From assembly GCF_023716665.1 (NCBI RefSeq), contig NZ_CP071859.1, positions 2,232,001 through 2,296,000 on the forward strand: a DNA stretch of 64,000 nucleotides. The letters are read 5' to 3'. The notes under the pieces are model-generated. The model made no database searches and was not told the origin of the DNA. It was given only the letters and a program-made list of their open reading frames with translations. Below, one piece after another: positions 54,528-63,906 of the stretch. The first letter of the stretch is position 1. The number at the start of each line of letters is the position of its first letter. A program made the translations under genes and the position numbers. This DNA is from Vibrio sp. SCSIO 43135. GTDB lineage: Bacteria; Pseudomonadota; Gammaproteobacteria; Enterobacterales; Vibrionaceae.

Positions 54528-56399
54528 TTAAACAATGAACTTGTTAAGAATTGCATCTTGCTCACGCACATTCTCAGTTTGAACTTGCATTGCAATGTTT
54601 GCATTCTCAGCAGACTCTGCCACTTGCGTCGACAGGTCTTTAATTTTCACAGTATTGTTGTTGATTTCTTCTGCGACCAAGCTTTGTTCTTCTGCTGCAG
54701 AAGCGATTTGTAGGTTCATGTCGGAAATCTGTTGAATTGCATCACGAATACGCTGCAGGGAAGCATTTGCCGCTTGAGCTTTATCTACCGCGTCCACAGC
54801 TGTTGTCTTACTTTCGTTCATCGCTGCTGATACCGAGCTCGCACCCGCTTGCAGTTGCTCAATCATGCTACGAATTTCAGTCGTTGACTCTTGAGTACGT
54901 TGAGCCAAAGTACGAACTTCATCCGCTACCACCGCAAAACCGCGACCTGACTCACCAGCACGAGCCGCCTCAATTGCAGCGTTCAACGCAAGCAAGTTAG
55001 TTTGGTCAGCGATGTCGTTGATCACTTTCAAGATCGTTTCAATATTCGCAGTCGCAGATTCAAGGCCATGAACTTCTTCAACAGCTTGGTCAATACGAGC
55101 CGACAAGTTATCGATCGAAATAGTAGTTTCATTTACGACTTGAGAGCCAACCTCGGTAGCGTCATCGGCATCTTTCGCTGCAGAAGCCGCACCTTGCGCA
55201 TTGTTTGCTACTTCGGTCGCTGTTACTGCCATTTCATGCATAGCCGTTGCAAGCTGCTCCAATTCTTGTAGCTGGCTGCGCATTGCTTCCGCCGACTGCT
55301 CGGCACCTTGTACGGTCGTTTCAGTCCCACGCATAATTTCAGCACCAATCGCTTTCGATTGCGTGATCTGTTGTTGTAGCTGTTCGGTAAAGGTATTAAA
55401 GCCTTTCGCTAGCTCTGCAAACTCTGGATCAGTATTGGTATCTAAGCGCTTAGTCAAATCACCTTGGCCAGACGCTACATCTTTAATTGCCGCATCTAAC
55501 ACGCCCAGAGGTTTCATTAGGTAGTTTAGTAGGAAGACCATGACAGCAATACTTGCTACAACGGCAAGGACAGCATAAATCATCGAATCACGTTTCAAGG
55601 CCGATACTGCTTGGTAAGCTTTTTCTTTATCCAGCACCGCACCCACATACCAGTTTTCACCTGGAACTTGTTCCATGTGAACAATGCTTGGTTTGTCATC
55701 AATGACATGCTCGCTTTGACCAGCTTGCACTTGAACGCTAGGCATCACAGTCGCCAACTTAGTACCGTTTAGACTTTCGGTTGGGTGGGCAATGATGGTT
55801 CCGTCTGCCGCTGTAATGAACATTTCACCCGCACCAAACAAATCAATAGCGTTAACCAGTTTCGCAAGTCCAGTTAGCTCTACATCGAAGAACATCGCAC
55901 CAACAAACTGACCTTGATCGCGAATTGGCACACCAATTGAAATAATCACCGCTTTAGTTGATGCGTCGACATATGGTTCAGTAATCACCATAGAGCCGCT
56001 TGCTTTAGCACGCTGGTACCATGGACGTGTACGAGGATCGTAGCTCGCATCTGGGATCCAATCATCGTTGGTAATAAACTTATCTTTCGAGGTTTCGTAA
56101 CCCACACCAACAGAAATAAAGTTATTGATTAGAGTTGGTGAATGAATAACTTTCTCGATGTAATCCATGTCTTGTGGAGCGATCTCAACAACACTTTGCG
56201 TCGCTTCAGCTAATGAGCGACTTTTAGACATTGACGCTACAACGGTACTTTGTACACCAGCAACTAATTCTTTAAATGCCCCCTGAACCAGTTTACCTAC
56301 TTCTTTTTCGACAGTGTTAATCTGGTGGATAGACAGCAAAGCAACGGTCGTTAACAAGAGCGCAGAAGCAGCCCCTACAACCTTATGCATAAATTTCAT
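54528..56399 (-). CDS. Methyl-accepting chemotaxis protein with dCache_1 sensor (paralogue)
   Basis: The 623-residue receptor has the same plan as its neighbour: helix ~8-28, periplasmic dCache (~35-270) with the amino-acid-type pattern RTRPWY...EPYVDA...FFDV, second helix, HAMP and signalling domain. From residue ~295 to the end it differs from the neighbour at only a few positions. The sensor half is clearly different (for example [17 protein letters not shown]). It probably senses a related ligand. It has its own sigma28-like promoter and two terminators. Confidence 0.93.
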   Translation of the reverse strand: MKFMHKVVGAASALLLTTVALLSIHQINTVEKEVGKLVQGAFKELVAGVQSTVVASMSKSRSLAEATQSVVEIAPQDMDYIEKVIHSPTLINNFISVGVGYETSKDKFITNDDWIPDASYDPRTRPWYQRAKASGSMVITEPYVDASTKAVIISIGVPIRDQGQFVGAMFFDVELTGLAKLVNAIDLFGAGEMFITAADGTIIAHPTESLNGTKLATVMPSVQVQAGQSEHVIDDKPSIVHMEQVPGENWYVGAVLDKEKAYQAVSALKRDSMIYAVLAVVASIAVMVFLLNYLMKPLGVLDAAIKDVASGQGDLTKRLDTNTDPEFAELAKGFNTFTEQLQQQITQSKAIGAEIMRGTETTVQGAEQSAEAMRSQLQELEQLATAMHEMAVTATEVANNAQGAASAAKDADDATEVGSQVVNETTISIDNLSARIDQAVEEVHGLESATANIETILKVINDIADQTNLLALNAAIEAARAGESGRGFAVVADEVRTLAQRTQESTTEIRSMIEQLQAGASSVSAAMNESKTTAVDAVDKAQAANASLQRIRDAIQQISDMNLQIASAAEEQSLVAEEINNNTVKIKDLSTQVAESAENANIAMQVQTENVREQDAILNKFIV

Positions 56400-56477
56400 A
56401 GTATTCCTCGTTCGTCACGTAAGATGGGTTCTCGCGACTTCTATCGTTGTTAAATTTTTTTTGAGACGTTATACGCT

Positions 56478-56504
56478 AAATCGGCTGACTTGCAAAAAAC
56501 ATGA
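56478..56504 (-). promoter_or_regulatory. Sigma28 (FliA) promoter of the second chemoreceptor
   Basis: The minus strand reads TCATGTTT-N11-GCCGATTT, 12 of 16 matches to TAAAGTTT-N11-GCCGATAA with exact spacing, 79 bases upstream of the start. Confidence 0.6.
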
Positions 56505-56559
56505 GCTTTTTTTACACATTTTTTACTCAATAGTAGTGTAGTACAGTTGGTCAGATATA

Positions 56560-56598
56560 AAAAAAAGCTCCTTTGATTAACAACCAAAAGAGCTTTTT
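56560..56598 (-). terminator. Terminator after perM
   Basis: AAAAAGCTC...TTTG / CAAA...GAGCTTTTT hairpin with A and T runs on both sides, 23 bases beyond the perM stop. Confidence 0.75.
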
Positions 56599-56620
56599 AA
56601 CAATAGCTTATAAGATGCAA

Positions 56621-57685
56621 TTAGGTGGGGTTGTGTTCCTCGTAGTCTGGCAATGCATTCCATACTGCTTTAACTAGAGTTGCGAGTGGAATCGCAAAGA
56701 ACACACCCCAGAATCCCCAAAGTCCCCCGAACACCAACACGGCAACAATAATCGCTACTGGGTGTAGGTTAACCGCTTCAGAGAACAAAATTGGCACCAA
56801 CACGTTACCGTCCAACGCTTGAATAATGCCGTAAGCAATCAGTAGCCAATAGAAAGGTGGTGTTAACCCCCATTGGAACAAACCAACTATCGCCACAGGC
56901 ACAGTAACCGCTGCTGCCCCGATATAAGGGATTAACACAGAGAAGCCAACGGCGACCGCAAGTAACACTGAGTAACGTAGGTCAAGAATGGCGAAAGTAA
57001 CGTAACTTACCCCACCAACAATTAAGATCTCGAGCACCTTACCACGGATGTAATTTGAGATTTGTTGGTTCATCTCATGCCATACCTGCGTCGCCAACTT
57101 ACGATTGCGTGGCAAGATACCGCTCGCCATGGAGATCATCTCTTGCTTGTCTTTTAGCAGGAAGAACACCAACAACGGCACAAGAATCAGGTAAACAGCC
57201 AATGTGGCGATGCTGACCAATGAAGCTAAAGAGCCCTTAACAACACTTTCTCCCATACCAATAACTTGGTCTTTTGCATTGGTTGCCAATGACTCGACAA
57301 TTTGCAAATTAGCGAGTTCAGGGTATCGCTCTGGAATGGTAGCAATAAAGTTCTGCAAGCCAGAATACATATTTGGGATATCGTTGATGAGGTTGCCGAC
57401 CTGCTGCCAAATCGTCGGAACCAGCCCAAATACCGCAAGAATCATGACGCTAGTGAAGGTCAGTATCACCAAAATAACCGATAAGGTTCGCGGCACACCA
57501 AAGCGCGATAGCTGAGTCACTGGCCACTCAAGTAAGTAAGCCAACACAATCGCGACTAACAATGGAGCGATCAAGTTGCCAAAAAAGTAGATGGTAATAA
57601 ACCCAAACAGCAGAATCGCCACTAGGCTGACCGCGTGTGGGTCTGAAAAACGGCGCTTATACCAGCGATTCACCATTTCAAACAT
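56621..57685 (-). CDS. perM: PerM-like AI-2E family transporter
   Basis: The 354-residue protein has about seven to eight hydrophobic helices (FGFITIYFFGNLIAPLLVAIVLAYLLEWP near 25-53; the pore-region segment GFSVLIPYIGAAAVTVPVAI near 250; FGGLWGFWGVFFAIPLATLVK near the end). This is the AI-2E/UPF0118 family; members export small molecules or act as Na+/H+ antiporters. E. coli PerM (YfgO) lies next to bepA as here. The substrate is unknown. It is four bases downstream of the TusA-like gene, so they are co-transcribed. Confidence 0.88.
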   Translation of the reverse strand: MFEMVNRWYKRRFSDPHAVSLVAILLFGFITIYFFGNLIAPLLVAIVLAYLLEWPVTQLSRFGVPRTLSVILVILTFTSVMILAVFGLVPTIWQQVGNLINDIPNMYSGLQNFIATIPERYPELANLQIVESLATNAKDQVIGMGESVVKGSLASLVSIATLAVYLILVPLLVFFLLKDKQEMISMASGILPRNRKLATQVWHEMNQQISNYIRGKVLEILIVGGVSYVTFAILDLRYSVLLAVAVGFSVLIPYIGAAAVTVPVAIVGLFQWGLTPPFYWLLIAYGIIQALDGNVLVPILFSEAVNLHPVAIIVAVLVFGGLWGFWGVFFAIPLATLVKAVWNALPDYEEHNPT

Positions 57686-57689
57686 TAAA

Positions 57690-57914
57690 CTAAGCTTCCT
57701 TTTTCACTTGCATGGAACAAAATTCAGAGTTGTCTTCACATTCAATTTTATAAGATTTTGATTGAAGAAAGCGTTCTATATCGCGTTTTGAGCTTGGGTC
57801 TGCGATGTAGAGAGTCGCAACCTCATTGTTCGAAAGCTTTGCAATGTGACGCTTCGCAAGTAATAACGCCATTGGGCAACGCTCTTCGCGCAAATCCAGA
57901 ATATTGGGTTTCAT
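57690..57914 (-). CDS. TusA/SirA-like sulfur-carrier fold protein
   Basis: The 74-residue protein has the TusA-family fold start LDLREERCPMALLLAKR; the Cys of the CPxP-type motif is kept but the second Pro is Ala (CPMAL). Other TusA-like proteins carry sulfur as persulfide on this Cys. It has one more Cys pair (IECEDNSEFCSM) near the end. The role is unknown. It overlaps no gene and leads perM, and it is divergent from bepA. Confidence 0.8.
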   Translation of the reverse strand: MKPNILDLREERCPMALLLAKRHIAKLSNNEVATLYIADPSSKRDIERFLQSKSYKIECEDNSEFCSMQVKKEA

Positions 57915-58174
57915 TCTTTAGCTCGATGCTTATTATAGGAGGGTCATTGTATAGAGTTTTACGTACCAAACAAACTCAAGTTATGTTTCTGTTGATGTGA
58001 TAACCCTTCTAGTGCCAAATATACGTGATCACAAATATTTGACACGGTAGTTATCGAAATGGAAGACGTACACCGCTACAATTCACTCAAAATCATAAAC
58101 TTGCCTGATTACGGAAACCAAACCACTTCTAAAGTGTCTATACAGAATATGAATACGGAGTATCACTAGCCAAT

Positions 58175-59629
58175 ATGTTTAAACGCGCTCGTTCCCTTGT
58201 CTGCCTTTGTGTTGCCGCTGCGATTGCCAGTCCGACGCTGTCTGTCGCCAACGATATTGAATTACCTGATATTGGCACCACAGCGGGAGGAACTCTAACC
58301 ATAGACCAAGAATTAATCTATGGTGATGCGTACATGCGTATGCTCCGTAACAGCCAACCCATCGTCAATGACCCAGTTCTGAACGAATATATCGATAACT
58401 TAGGTCATAGACTGGTCGCTAACGCAAACGACGTAAAAACGCCTTTTACCTTCTTCATGATTCGCGATCGCAACATCAACGCATTCGCGTTTTTTGGCGG
58501 ATATGTCGCCCTACACTCTGGTCTGTTTTTACATGCGCAAAGTGAGAGTGAACTAGCCTCTGTTGTTGCCCACGAAATTGCGCACGTAACGCAAAGGCAC
58601 TTGGCTCGAAGCATGGAAGATCAAGCGCGTCGCTCTCCTGCTACCATCGCTGCGTTGGCAGGTTCTCTGCTGCTTGCTATTGCTTCTCCAGAAGCCGGTA
58701 TGGCGGCAATAACCGCGGCCACCGCCGGCAGCATGCAAAGCCAAATTAACTATACCCGCAGTAATGAGAAAGAAGCAGACCGCTTCGGTATCGCAACATT
58801 AGCCAAAGCAGGGTTCGATGTTAAAGCTATGCCACGTTTCTTTGGCCGTTTAGCCGATGAATACCGTTACGCAAGCAAACCACCACCAATGTTGCTGACT
58901 CACCCATTACCAGAAGATCGTATTACCGACAGCCGTGAGCGCGCAAGGCACTACCCTCCGATGCGAATCCAACCAGCCTTGGATTACCACTTAGCACGCG
59001 CCAGAATCGTTGCTCGATATGCCGGCATCGAGAGTGAAGCAGCATTGGATTGGTTAGATCGTACAGAAAAGAAAGCCAAACCCGAACTTGTTCCAGCATT
59101 CCAATACGGCAAAGCGTTGGTGTATTTGGACACTAAAAAGCTCGACCAAGCAGAGCCAATCTTACTTGAATTAAGCAAGCAGGACCCAGCCAATAACTTC
59201 TATCTAGATGCGCTATCTGATTTATACATTGCAAAAAAAGAAGCAAGTACCGCGCAAACCATGCTAGAAAAAGCGCTGTCCTCTAAGCCGAGTAACCCAG
59301 TATTAACCATTAACTATGCCAACGTGTTGCTGAAACAAGATAAATACGAAGATGCAATTCGAGTGTTACAACGCTATACACACGACAACCCGAACGATAT
59401 CAATGGGTGGCATTTACTGTCGGAAGCCAATATTGCACTTGCTCGAGGAGATGAAGATTTAGCAGCTCGAGCAGAGATACTGGCTCTGAAGGCAAACTGG
59501 AACAAAGCGATTCAATATTACTCTCAAGCAAGCCAAATCGCTGAACTTGGGAGTTTGAAACAAGCTCGATACGATGCACGTATCGACCAACTTATGGTCC
59601 AAAGAGATCGATTCTTATCACTCCAATAA
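58175..59629 (+). CDS. bepA: BepA, periplasmic M48 metalloprotease with TPR repeats
   Basis: The 484-residue protein has a signal peptide (residues ~1-25, SPTLSVAN), an M48 zinc-protease domain with VVAHEIAHVTQRH near residue 135 (HEXXH) and the third ligand Glu in NEKEADRFG near 200, then four or more TPR repeats (~310-480). BepA (YfgC) helps LptD mature and degrades stalled outer-membrane proteins with the BAM complex. It is followed after 23 bases by the ArsC-like gene, the same pair as in E. coli. Confidence 0.94.
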   Translation: MFKRARSLVCLCVAAAIASPTLSVANDIELPDIGTTAGGTLTIDQELIYGDAYMRMLRNSQPIVNDPVLNEYIDNLGHRLVANANDVKTPFTFFMIRDRNINAFAFFGGYVALHSGLFLHAQSESELASVVAHEIAHVTQRHLARSMEDQARRSPATIAALAGSLLLAIASPEAGMAAITAATAGSMQSQINYTRSNEKEADRFGIATLAKAGFDVKAMPRFFGRLADEYRYASKPPPMLLTHPLPEDRITDSRERARHYPPMRIQPALDYHLARARIVARYAGIESEAALDWLDRTEKKAKPELVPAFQYGKALVYLDTKKLDQAEPILLELSKQDPANNFYLDALSDLYIAKKEASTAQTMLEKALSSKPSNPVLTINYANVLLKQDKYEDAIRVLQRYTHDNPNDINGWHLLSEANIALARGDEDLAARAEILALKANWNKAIQYYSQASQIAELGSLKQARYDARIDQLMVQRDRFLSLQ

Positions 59630-59652
59630 AAAATACAGCAGTGGAGAACACT

Positions 59653-59997
59653 ATGTCAGTCGTGATTTATCACAACCCAAAATGCTCAAAAAGCCGTCAA
59701 ACTCTTGCGTTACTTGAAGAAAAAGGCATTACACCAGAAATCATTAAGTACCTAGATACACCACTTAATGTCGAGCAACTTAAAACCATTTTCGGCCAGT
59801 TAGAGCTAGACGCTGTTCGCGGCATGATGCGCACTAAAGAAGCTATTTACAAAGAACTGAACCTCGCAGAAGCTTCTGACGAAGAGTTATTCCAAGCAAT
59901 GGCAGAAAATCCAAAGCTTGTAGAGCGCCCAATTGTTATCGCTAACGGCAAAGCAAAGCATGGTCGTCCACCAGAGCAAGTTCTAGACATTCTCTAA
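59653..59997 (+). CDS. arsC: ArsC-family glutaredoxin-dependent arsenate reductase-like protein (YfgD-like)
   Basis: From ATG 59653 (GGAG six bases before) the protein has 114 residues. It starts MSVVIYHNPKCSKSRQTL with the catalytic Cys in NPKCSKSR and has the Arg in VERPIVI near 95. This is the ArsC fold. In E. coli, the matching chromosomal gene yfgD is next to bepA and is not part of an ars operon, so arsenate need not be its main substrate. Its stop overlaps the start of the next gene (TAATG). Confidence 0.85.
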   Translation: MSVVIYHNPKCSKSRQTLALLEEKGITPEIIKYLDTPLNVEQLKTIFGQLELDAVRGMMRTKEAIYKELNLAEASDEELFQAMAENPKLVERPIVIANGKAKHGRPPEQVLDIL

Positions 59998-60566
59998 TGT
60001 GTAAGCTACTCGTACTGTATTACAGCCGACATGGCTCGACTCAAGCGATCGCGCGACAAATTGCGCGCGGTATTGAATCACAGCCAGGCTGCGAAGCCGT
60101 ACTCAGAACCGTCGAAGATCTGACTTCTCACTCTAGTGATGCCAGTGAACCAGTCGTCACGTTTGAAGAACTGGCCAATTGTGATGGGCTGGCGATGGGC
60201 AGCCCTGTGTGGTTTGGCAATATGGCTGCACCGCTGAAGCACTTCTGGGATCAAACCACCACGCTGTGGGTTAAAGGTGATCTGATCGATAAACCTGCGT
60301 GCGTCTTTACTTCATCATCCAGTATGCATGGCGGCCAAGAAACCACCCTACAAACGATGATGTTACCGTTACTCCACCATGGAATGATGGTATTGGGTAT
60401 CCCCTATTCTGAACCGGCTTTACATACAACCCGAGCGGGAGGGACTCCATACGGAGCCACCAGCGTTGCCTCCGAACACAATTCAGCACTCGAGCGCGAC
60501 GAAGCCGAATTAGCACGGGCACTTGGTGCCAGATTAGCGGCGACCGCCCTAAAACTTAAACAGTGA
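59997..60566 (+). CDS. wrbA: WrbA-family NAD(P)H:quinone oxidoreductase
   Basis: The 189-residue flavodoxin-like protein starts MCKLLVLYYSRHGSTQAIA, with the FMN-phosphate loop SRHGSTQA, and has GSPVWFGNMAAPLKHFWD near residue 74 and FTSSSSMHGGQETTL near 103, both WrbA signatures. Such enzymes reduce quinones by two electrons with NAD(P)H in the cytosol. Its start is coupled to the ArsC-like gene stop. A DUF2069 gene follows directly. Confidence 0.88.
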   Translation: MCKLLVLYYSRHGSTQAIARQIARGIESQPGCEAVLRTVEDLTSHSSDASEPVVTFEELANCDGLAMGSPVWFGNMAAPLKHFWDQTTTLWVKGDLIDKPACVFTSSSSMHGGQETTLQTMMLPLLHHGMMVLGIPYSEPALHTTRAGGTPYGATSVASEHNSALERDEAELARALGARLAATALKLKQ

Positions 60567-60574
60567 GATTCACT

Positions 60575-60994
60575 ATGGAAACGACATCTCGAACTAAGCA
60601 ATTTCGCTTACTGGCATTGTTTGGTAACTTAGCTTTATTAGTATGGGTCGCACTGTGGCAATGGACGCTGTCTCCGCATCCACATGTCAGTAACATCACC
60701 CTTGCGATTGCATGGTGCATCCCGTTGCTTCTTCCACTACCGGGAATCCTAGCAGGGAAACCTTATACTCACGCTTGGGCGAATTTTGTCCTGATGCTTT
60801 ACTTTCTACACGCGTTGACCATTTTGTATGTCGATGGTGGGGAAAGAATGTTGGCATTGGTGGAACTAGTGCTCACGTCCGTCGCGTTCGCCGGCAACAT
60901 TCTGTATGCACGCTCTCGCGGTAAAGAACTCGGCTTAAAGCTGAAAAGACTTTCAGAAGTGGAAAAGCAGGAAAAAGCTCGCTTCGACCAGTAG
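60575..60994 (+). CDS. DUF2069 family membrane protein
   Basis: From ATG 60575 the protein has 139 residues; a GTG at 60563 overlapping the previous stop is the other option. It has about four helices (LLALFGNLALLVWVALWQWT; LAIAWCIPLLLPLPGILAG; ANFVLMLYFLHALTILYV; LALVELVLTSVAFAGNILY), then a charged tail. This is the DUF2069 pattern. The function is unknown. It ends the bepA-led gene group at a bidirectional terminator. Confidence 0.85.
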   Translation: METTSRTKQFRLLALFGNLALLVWVALWQWTLSPHPHVSNITLAIAWCIPLLLPLPGILAGKPYTHAWANFVLMLYFLHALTILYVDGGERMLALVELVLTSVAFAGNILYARSRGKELGLKLKRLSEVEKQEKARFDQ

Positions 60995-61031
60995 CAGTAG
61001 CTTAGCTCGAAGCTAGGCACAAAATCACATT

Positions 61032-61060
61032 AAAAAAGCCCTTCAGTTGAAGGGCTTTTT
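61032..61060. terminator. Bidirectional terminator between DUF2069 and DUF2066 genes
   Basis: AAAAAAGCCCTTCA / TGAAGGGCTTTTT with a GT loop; symmetric A/T runs serve both convergent genes. Confidence 0.9.
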
Positions 61061-61072
61061 ATTTGTACCGTT

Positions 61073-62308
61073 TTACTGCCACTCAAAATTAAGTGTTGTA
61101 TCAACAGGCTCTAGTGGTTCAGTCTCTGCAACCTCTAACGGTTCAGTAGCATTCACCACGCTGCCATCTGCTGTGCTCACCGTTACGTTTTGAGCATCTG
61201 TGGTTTGAGACTCAACTGTATCCACTTCTGGTAGTGTGGTCGGCTCTGCATTTTCTGGTAGGTTAACAGGAACTGGTGGCTGCTCAGTTTCTGGCAGTTG
61301 TACAGGTACGGCTACGTCTTGTGGCTCAACTTTGATAACTTTGCCCATACGAAGTACTTCGTGCTCAAAATCTTCCTCTGACGCCAGTAAGTGAACATTG
61401 AACAACACAGATGAACCTTGAATCTTAAGAATATCAAGCGAAGCAACCGAGCTTAGTGCCTTCAACTTGTTTTCAAGTTCGAAGAAATCCGCCGCATCGT
61501 TAATCATAGTAAACTCTGCTTTTACAGTTTCAGACGATTCACTCGCTACAACTACCGCATTCTTTTTCGCATAGTAGTCTGCTAAATCAGCAACCATGTC
61601 TGCCGCCGCCGATTGGCCAGAGCTACTTCCCGTCACAGGAACTTTAGTACTGGTTTGCATCGTCGACGGATTCTGGTCGTACAAAGTCCAACGTAAATTG
61701 TTCCCTTGAGCACGAACGACTAACACAGCATCGGCAGGATAACGCTGGCTCGCCGCACTGAGTGGCTGAACGAAACCACCCCACAGATCCGATACGGCAA
61801 TTCCGCTGATGTCATCGAAGTCACCAACTGGCAATGTCAGCGGCAAACCACGTTGCTCGGCACTTGTTTTGATCGCGTTAAGCAATGGAGTGCCAGAATG
61901 CTCCCACGAAATATTTCTATCAAAATTAGAATCTTCCACCAGCCAAACTAGCAAATTTGCTCGGTTCTCAGGCCAAAATGGTAACTGAGCCTGACTCAGC
62001 AACGAGCGAATATGAGGAGCACTGAATCCCATTTGCAGAGTCTGAGACTCACCCGAGCGCCCATAGCTAAGCTGAGTGACGTACTGTGAAGACTGATTCA
62101 ATGCTTTGACGATCACTTCATTATTGATGGCATCGGTGTCACCAGAAGCACGAACAATCACTTGCTTCATGCCTTCAATACGCGCCTTAGCGTCTGCGTC
62201 TTTCTGCTCTTGTTCGAGCACTACTTCAGAGCGATATAAATCTACTTTAGTTAAGGCGTGAGCAGGGATAGTAATTAACCCCAGTAATAACAGAGCGATA
62301 TTGCGCAT
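61073..62308 (-). CDS. DUF2066 family exported protein
   Basis: The 411-residue protein has a signal peptide (MRNIALLLLGLITIPAHA). The conserved part (residues ~20-300; VLIVWL-like LLVWLVEDS near 120) fits DUF2066. The C-terminal ~100 residues are Glu/Pro/Val-rich and low in complexity (VQLPETEQPPVPVNLPE) and likely unfolded. It should be periplasmic. The function is unknown. SD AGGAAA is upstream. It is convergent with the bepA group and divergent from uraA. Confidence 0.82.
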   Translation of the reverse strand: MRNIALLLLGLITIPAHALTKVDLYRSEVVLEQEQKDADAKARIEGMKQVIVRASGDTDAINNEVIVKALNQSSQYVTQLSYGRSGESQTLQMGFSAPHIRSLLSQAQLPFWPENRANLLVWLVEDSNFDRNISWEHSGTPLLNAIKTSAEQRGLPLTLPVGDFDDISGIAVSDLWGGFVQPLSAASQRYPADAVLVVRAQGNNLRWTLYDQNPSTMQTSTKVPVTGSSSGQSAAADMVADLADYYAKKNAVVVASESSETVKAEFTMINDAADFFELENKLKALSSVASLDILKIQGSSVLFNVHLLASEEDFEHEVLRMGKVIKVEPQDVAVPVQLPETEQPPVPVNLPENAEPTTLPEVDTVESQTTDAQNVTVSTADGSVVNATEPLEVAETEPLEPVDTTLNFEWQ

Positions 62309-62496
62309 ACGTTTCCTAGATAGTATTGGGCGAAGACAGGGCTTTGCAAAATATAGTGTTTTCGAGTGTTGATGATAAGCAACTATCCAATCCTGAGCAA
62401 GGAATGCACTTCAAGTTACGGTCAGAATTCATGTCTAGCGTCTCGAACATCCATATCTTAGATTGAAAACCGATAATTTATTTGACCTAGGTTACA

Positions 62497-62512
62497 TTGC
62501 AAACGTTTGCCA
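62497..62512 (+). promoter_or_regulatory. PurR box over the uraA promoter
   Basis: TTGCAAACGTTTGCCA has the perfect PurR core GCAAACGTTTGC (62499-62510). It overlaps a likely -35 TTGCAA (62497-62502) with a -10 TAAAAT at 62519-62524, spacer 16. This would allow purine-dependent repression of uraA. Confidence 0.8.
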
Positions 62513-62558
62513 AAGTGATAAAATCCCGCGAATTTTATTTATTGAACAGGGAAATGAT

Positions 62559-63803
62559 ATGAAAAATGCTATTCAGGGAGCGCAAATGCTATTTGTTGCT
62601 TTCGGCGCATTGGTGCTGGTACCACTTCTAACCGGCCTCGACCCGAGTGTGGCACTCTTTGGTGCTGGTGTCGGTACGCTTCTTTTCCAATTAGTTACTC
62701 GTCGTAGTGTGCCTATTTTCCTCGCCTCTTCTTTCGCTTTCATTGCCCCTATACTTTACGGTGTTCAAACTTGGGGCGTACCTGCCACTATGGGTGGCTT
62801 AATGGCAGCTGGTTGTGTTTATGTCGCAATGGGCGCATTAATCAAAGTCCGCGGCGTAGAAATCATTCATAAATTACTTCCGCCAGTTGTCGTTGGCCCT
62901 GTCATTATGGTGATTGGCTTAGGCTTAGCGCCAGTCGCGGTAAACATGGCGTTGGGCATGGTAGATGGTTCACAAGTCATCGACGCAAATGCATCGCTTG
63001 TGATCTCGATTGCTTCGTTGCTTACCACCATCATATTGAGCGTGTTCGCCAAAGGCTTTTTAAAACTGACTCCTATTTTAGGCGGTATTGTTGTGGGCTA
63101 CTGTTTAAGCCTTGGCTACGGCATTGTTGACTTCACACCTGTGAAAGAAGCTGCTTGGTTTGCGCTACCGAACTTTACGACACCGGAATTCAATATCAAT
63201 GCAATCTTGTTCATGATCCCGGTTGCCATCGCGCCTGCTGTAGAACACGTTGGCGACATGCTAGCCATCTCCAATGTGACCGGCAAAAACTACATCAAAA
63301 AGCCAGGTCTGCACCGTACCATTACTGGTGATGGTGTGGCGACTATCGCTGCTTCAATGGTTGGCGCCCCGCCAAACACCACTTATTCAGAAGTGACCGG
63401 TGCTGTAATGCTAACCAAGGCATTTAACCCTGTTATCATGACATGGGCAGCGGTAAGTGCGATTGTACTTGCTTTGGTAGGTAAGCTAGGCGCTGTACTG
63501 CAAACGATCCCAATGCCAGTTATGGGCGGCATTATGATTTTACTATTCGGTTCAATTGCGACCGTTGGCCTTAACACTCTAATTAAAAACAACGTTGACC
63601 TGCACAAGTCACGCAACCTAGTTATCGTCGCCATTACATTGGTGTTTGGTATCGGAGGTATGGCATTTGGTATTGGCGAATTCAGCCTTCAAGGCGTTAG
63701 CCTATGTGGTATCGTTGCTATTCTGCTTAACCTAATCTTGCCGAAAGATTTAGGTGAAAACCACGTAGTAGACAACGCGCAAATGGAAGACGAAGCGAAA
63801 TAG
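62559..63803 (+). CDS. uraA: UraA, uracil:H+ symporter
   Basis: From ATG 62559 (AGGG before; [20 protein letters not shown]) the protein has 414 residues and about fourteen hydrophobic segments. It has the NCS2 family motifs FAFIAP near 63, [21 protein letters not shown] near 230 with the substrate-binding Glu, and [13 protein letters not shown] near 275. It imports uracil across the inner membrane. A PurR box lies over its promoter. The terminator follows 35 bases after the stop. Confidence 0.95.
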   Translation: MKNAIQGAQMLFVAFGALVLVPLLTGLDPSVALFGAGVGTLLFQLVTRRSVPIFLASSFAFIAPILYGVQTWGVPATMGGLMAAGCVYVAMGALIKVRGVEIIHKLLPPVVVGPVIMVIGLGLAPVAVNMALGMVDGSQVIDANASLVISIASLLTTIILSVFAKGFLKLTPILGGIVVGYCLSLGYGIVDFTPVKEAAWFALPNFTTPEFNINAILFMIPVAIAPAVEHVGDMLAISNVTGKNYIKKPGLHRTITGDGVATIAASMVGAPPNTTYSEVTGAVMLTKAFNPVIMTWAAVSAIVLALVGKLGAVLQTIPMPVMGGIMILLFGSIATVGLNTLIKNNVDLHKSRNLVIVAITLVFGIGGMAFGIGEFSLQGVSLCGIVAILLNLILPKDLGENHVVDNAQMEDEAK

Positions 63804-63837
63804 TGTCTTAGCCAAGATGTGAACATACCCTAGATGT

Positions 63838-63868
63838 AAAAGGCTGATCTTTGCGGATCAGCCTTTTT
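63838..63868 (+). terminator. Terminator after uraA
   Basis: AAAAGGCTGATC / GGATCAGCCTTTTT with a short loop and T run; symmetric enough to serve ybaK on the other strand. Confidence 0.88.
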
Positions 63869-63906
63869 GTTTGCGGGTAATTAGGGTCTGTTGACCTTTC
63901 GCACCT

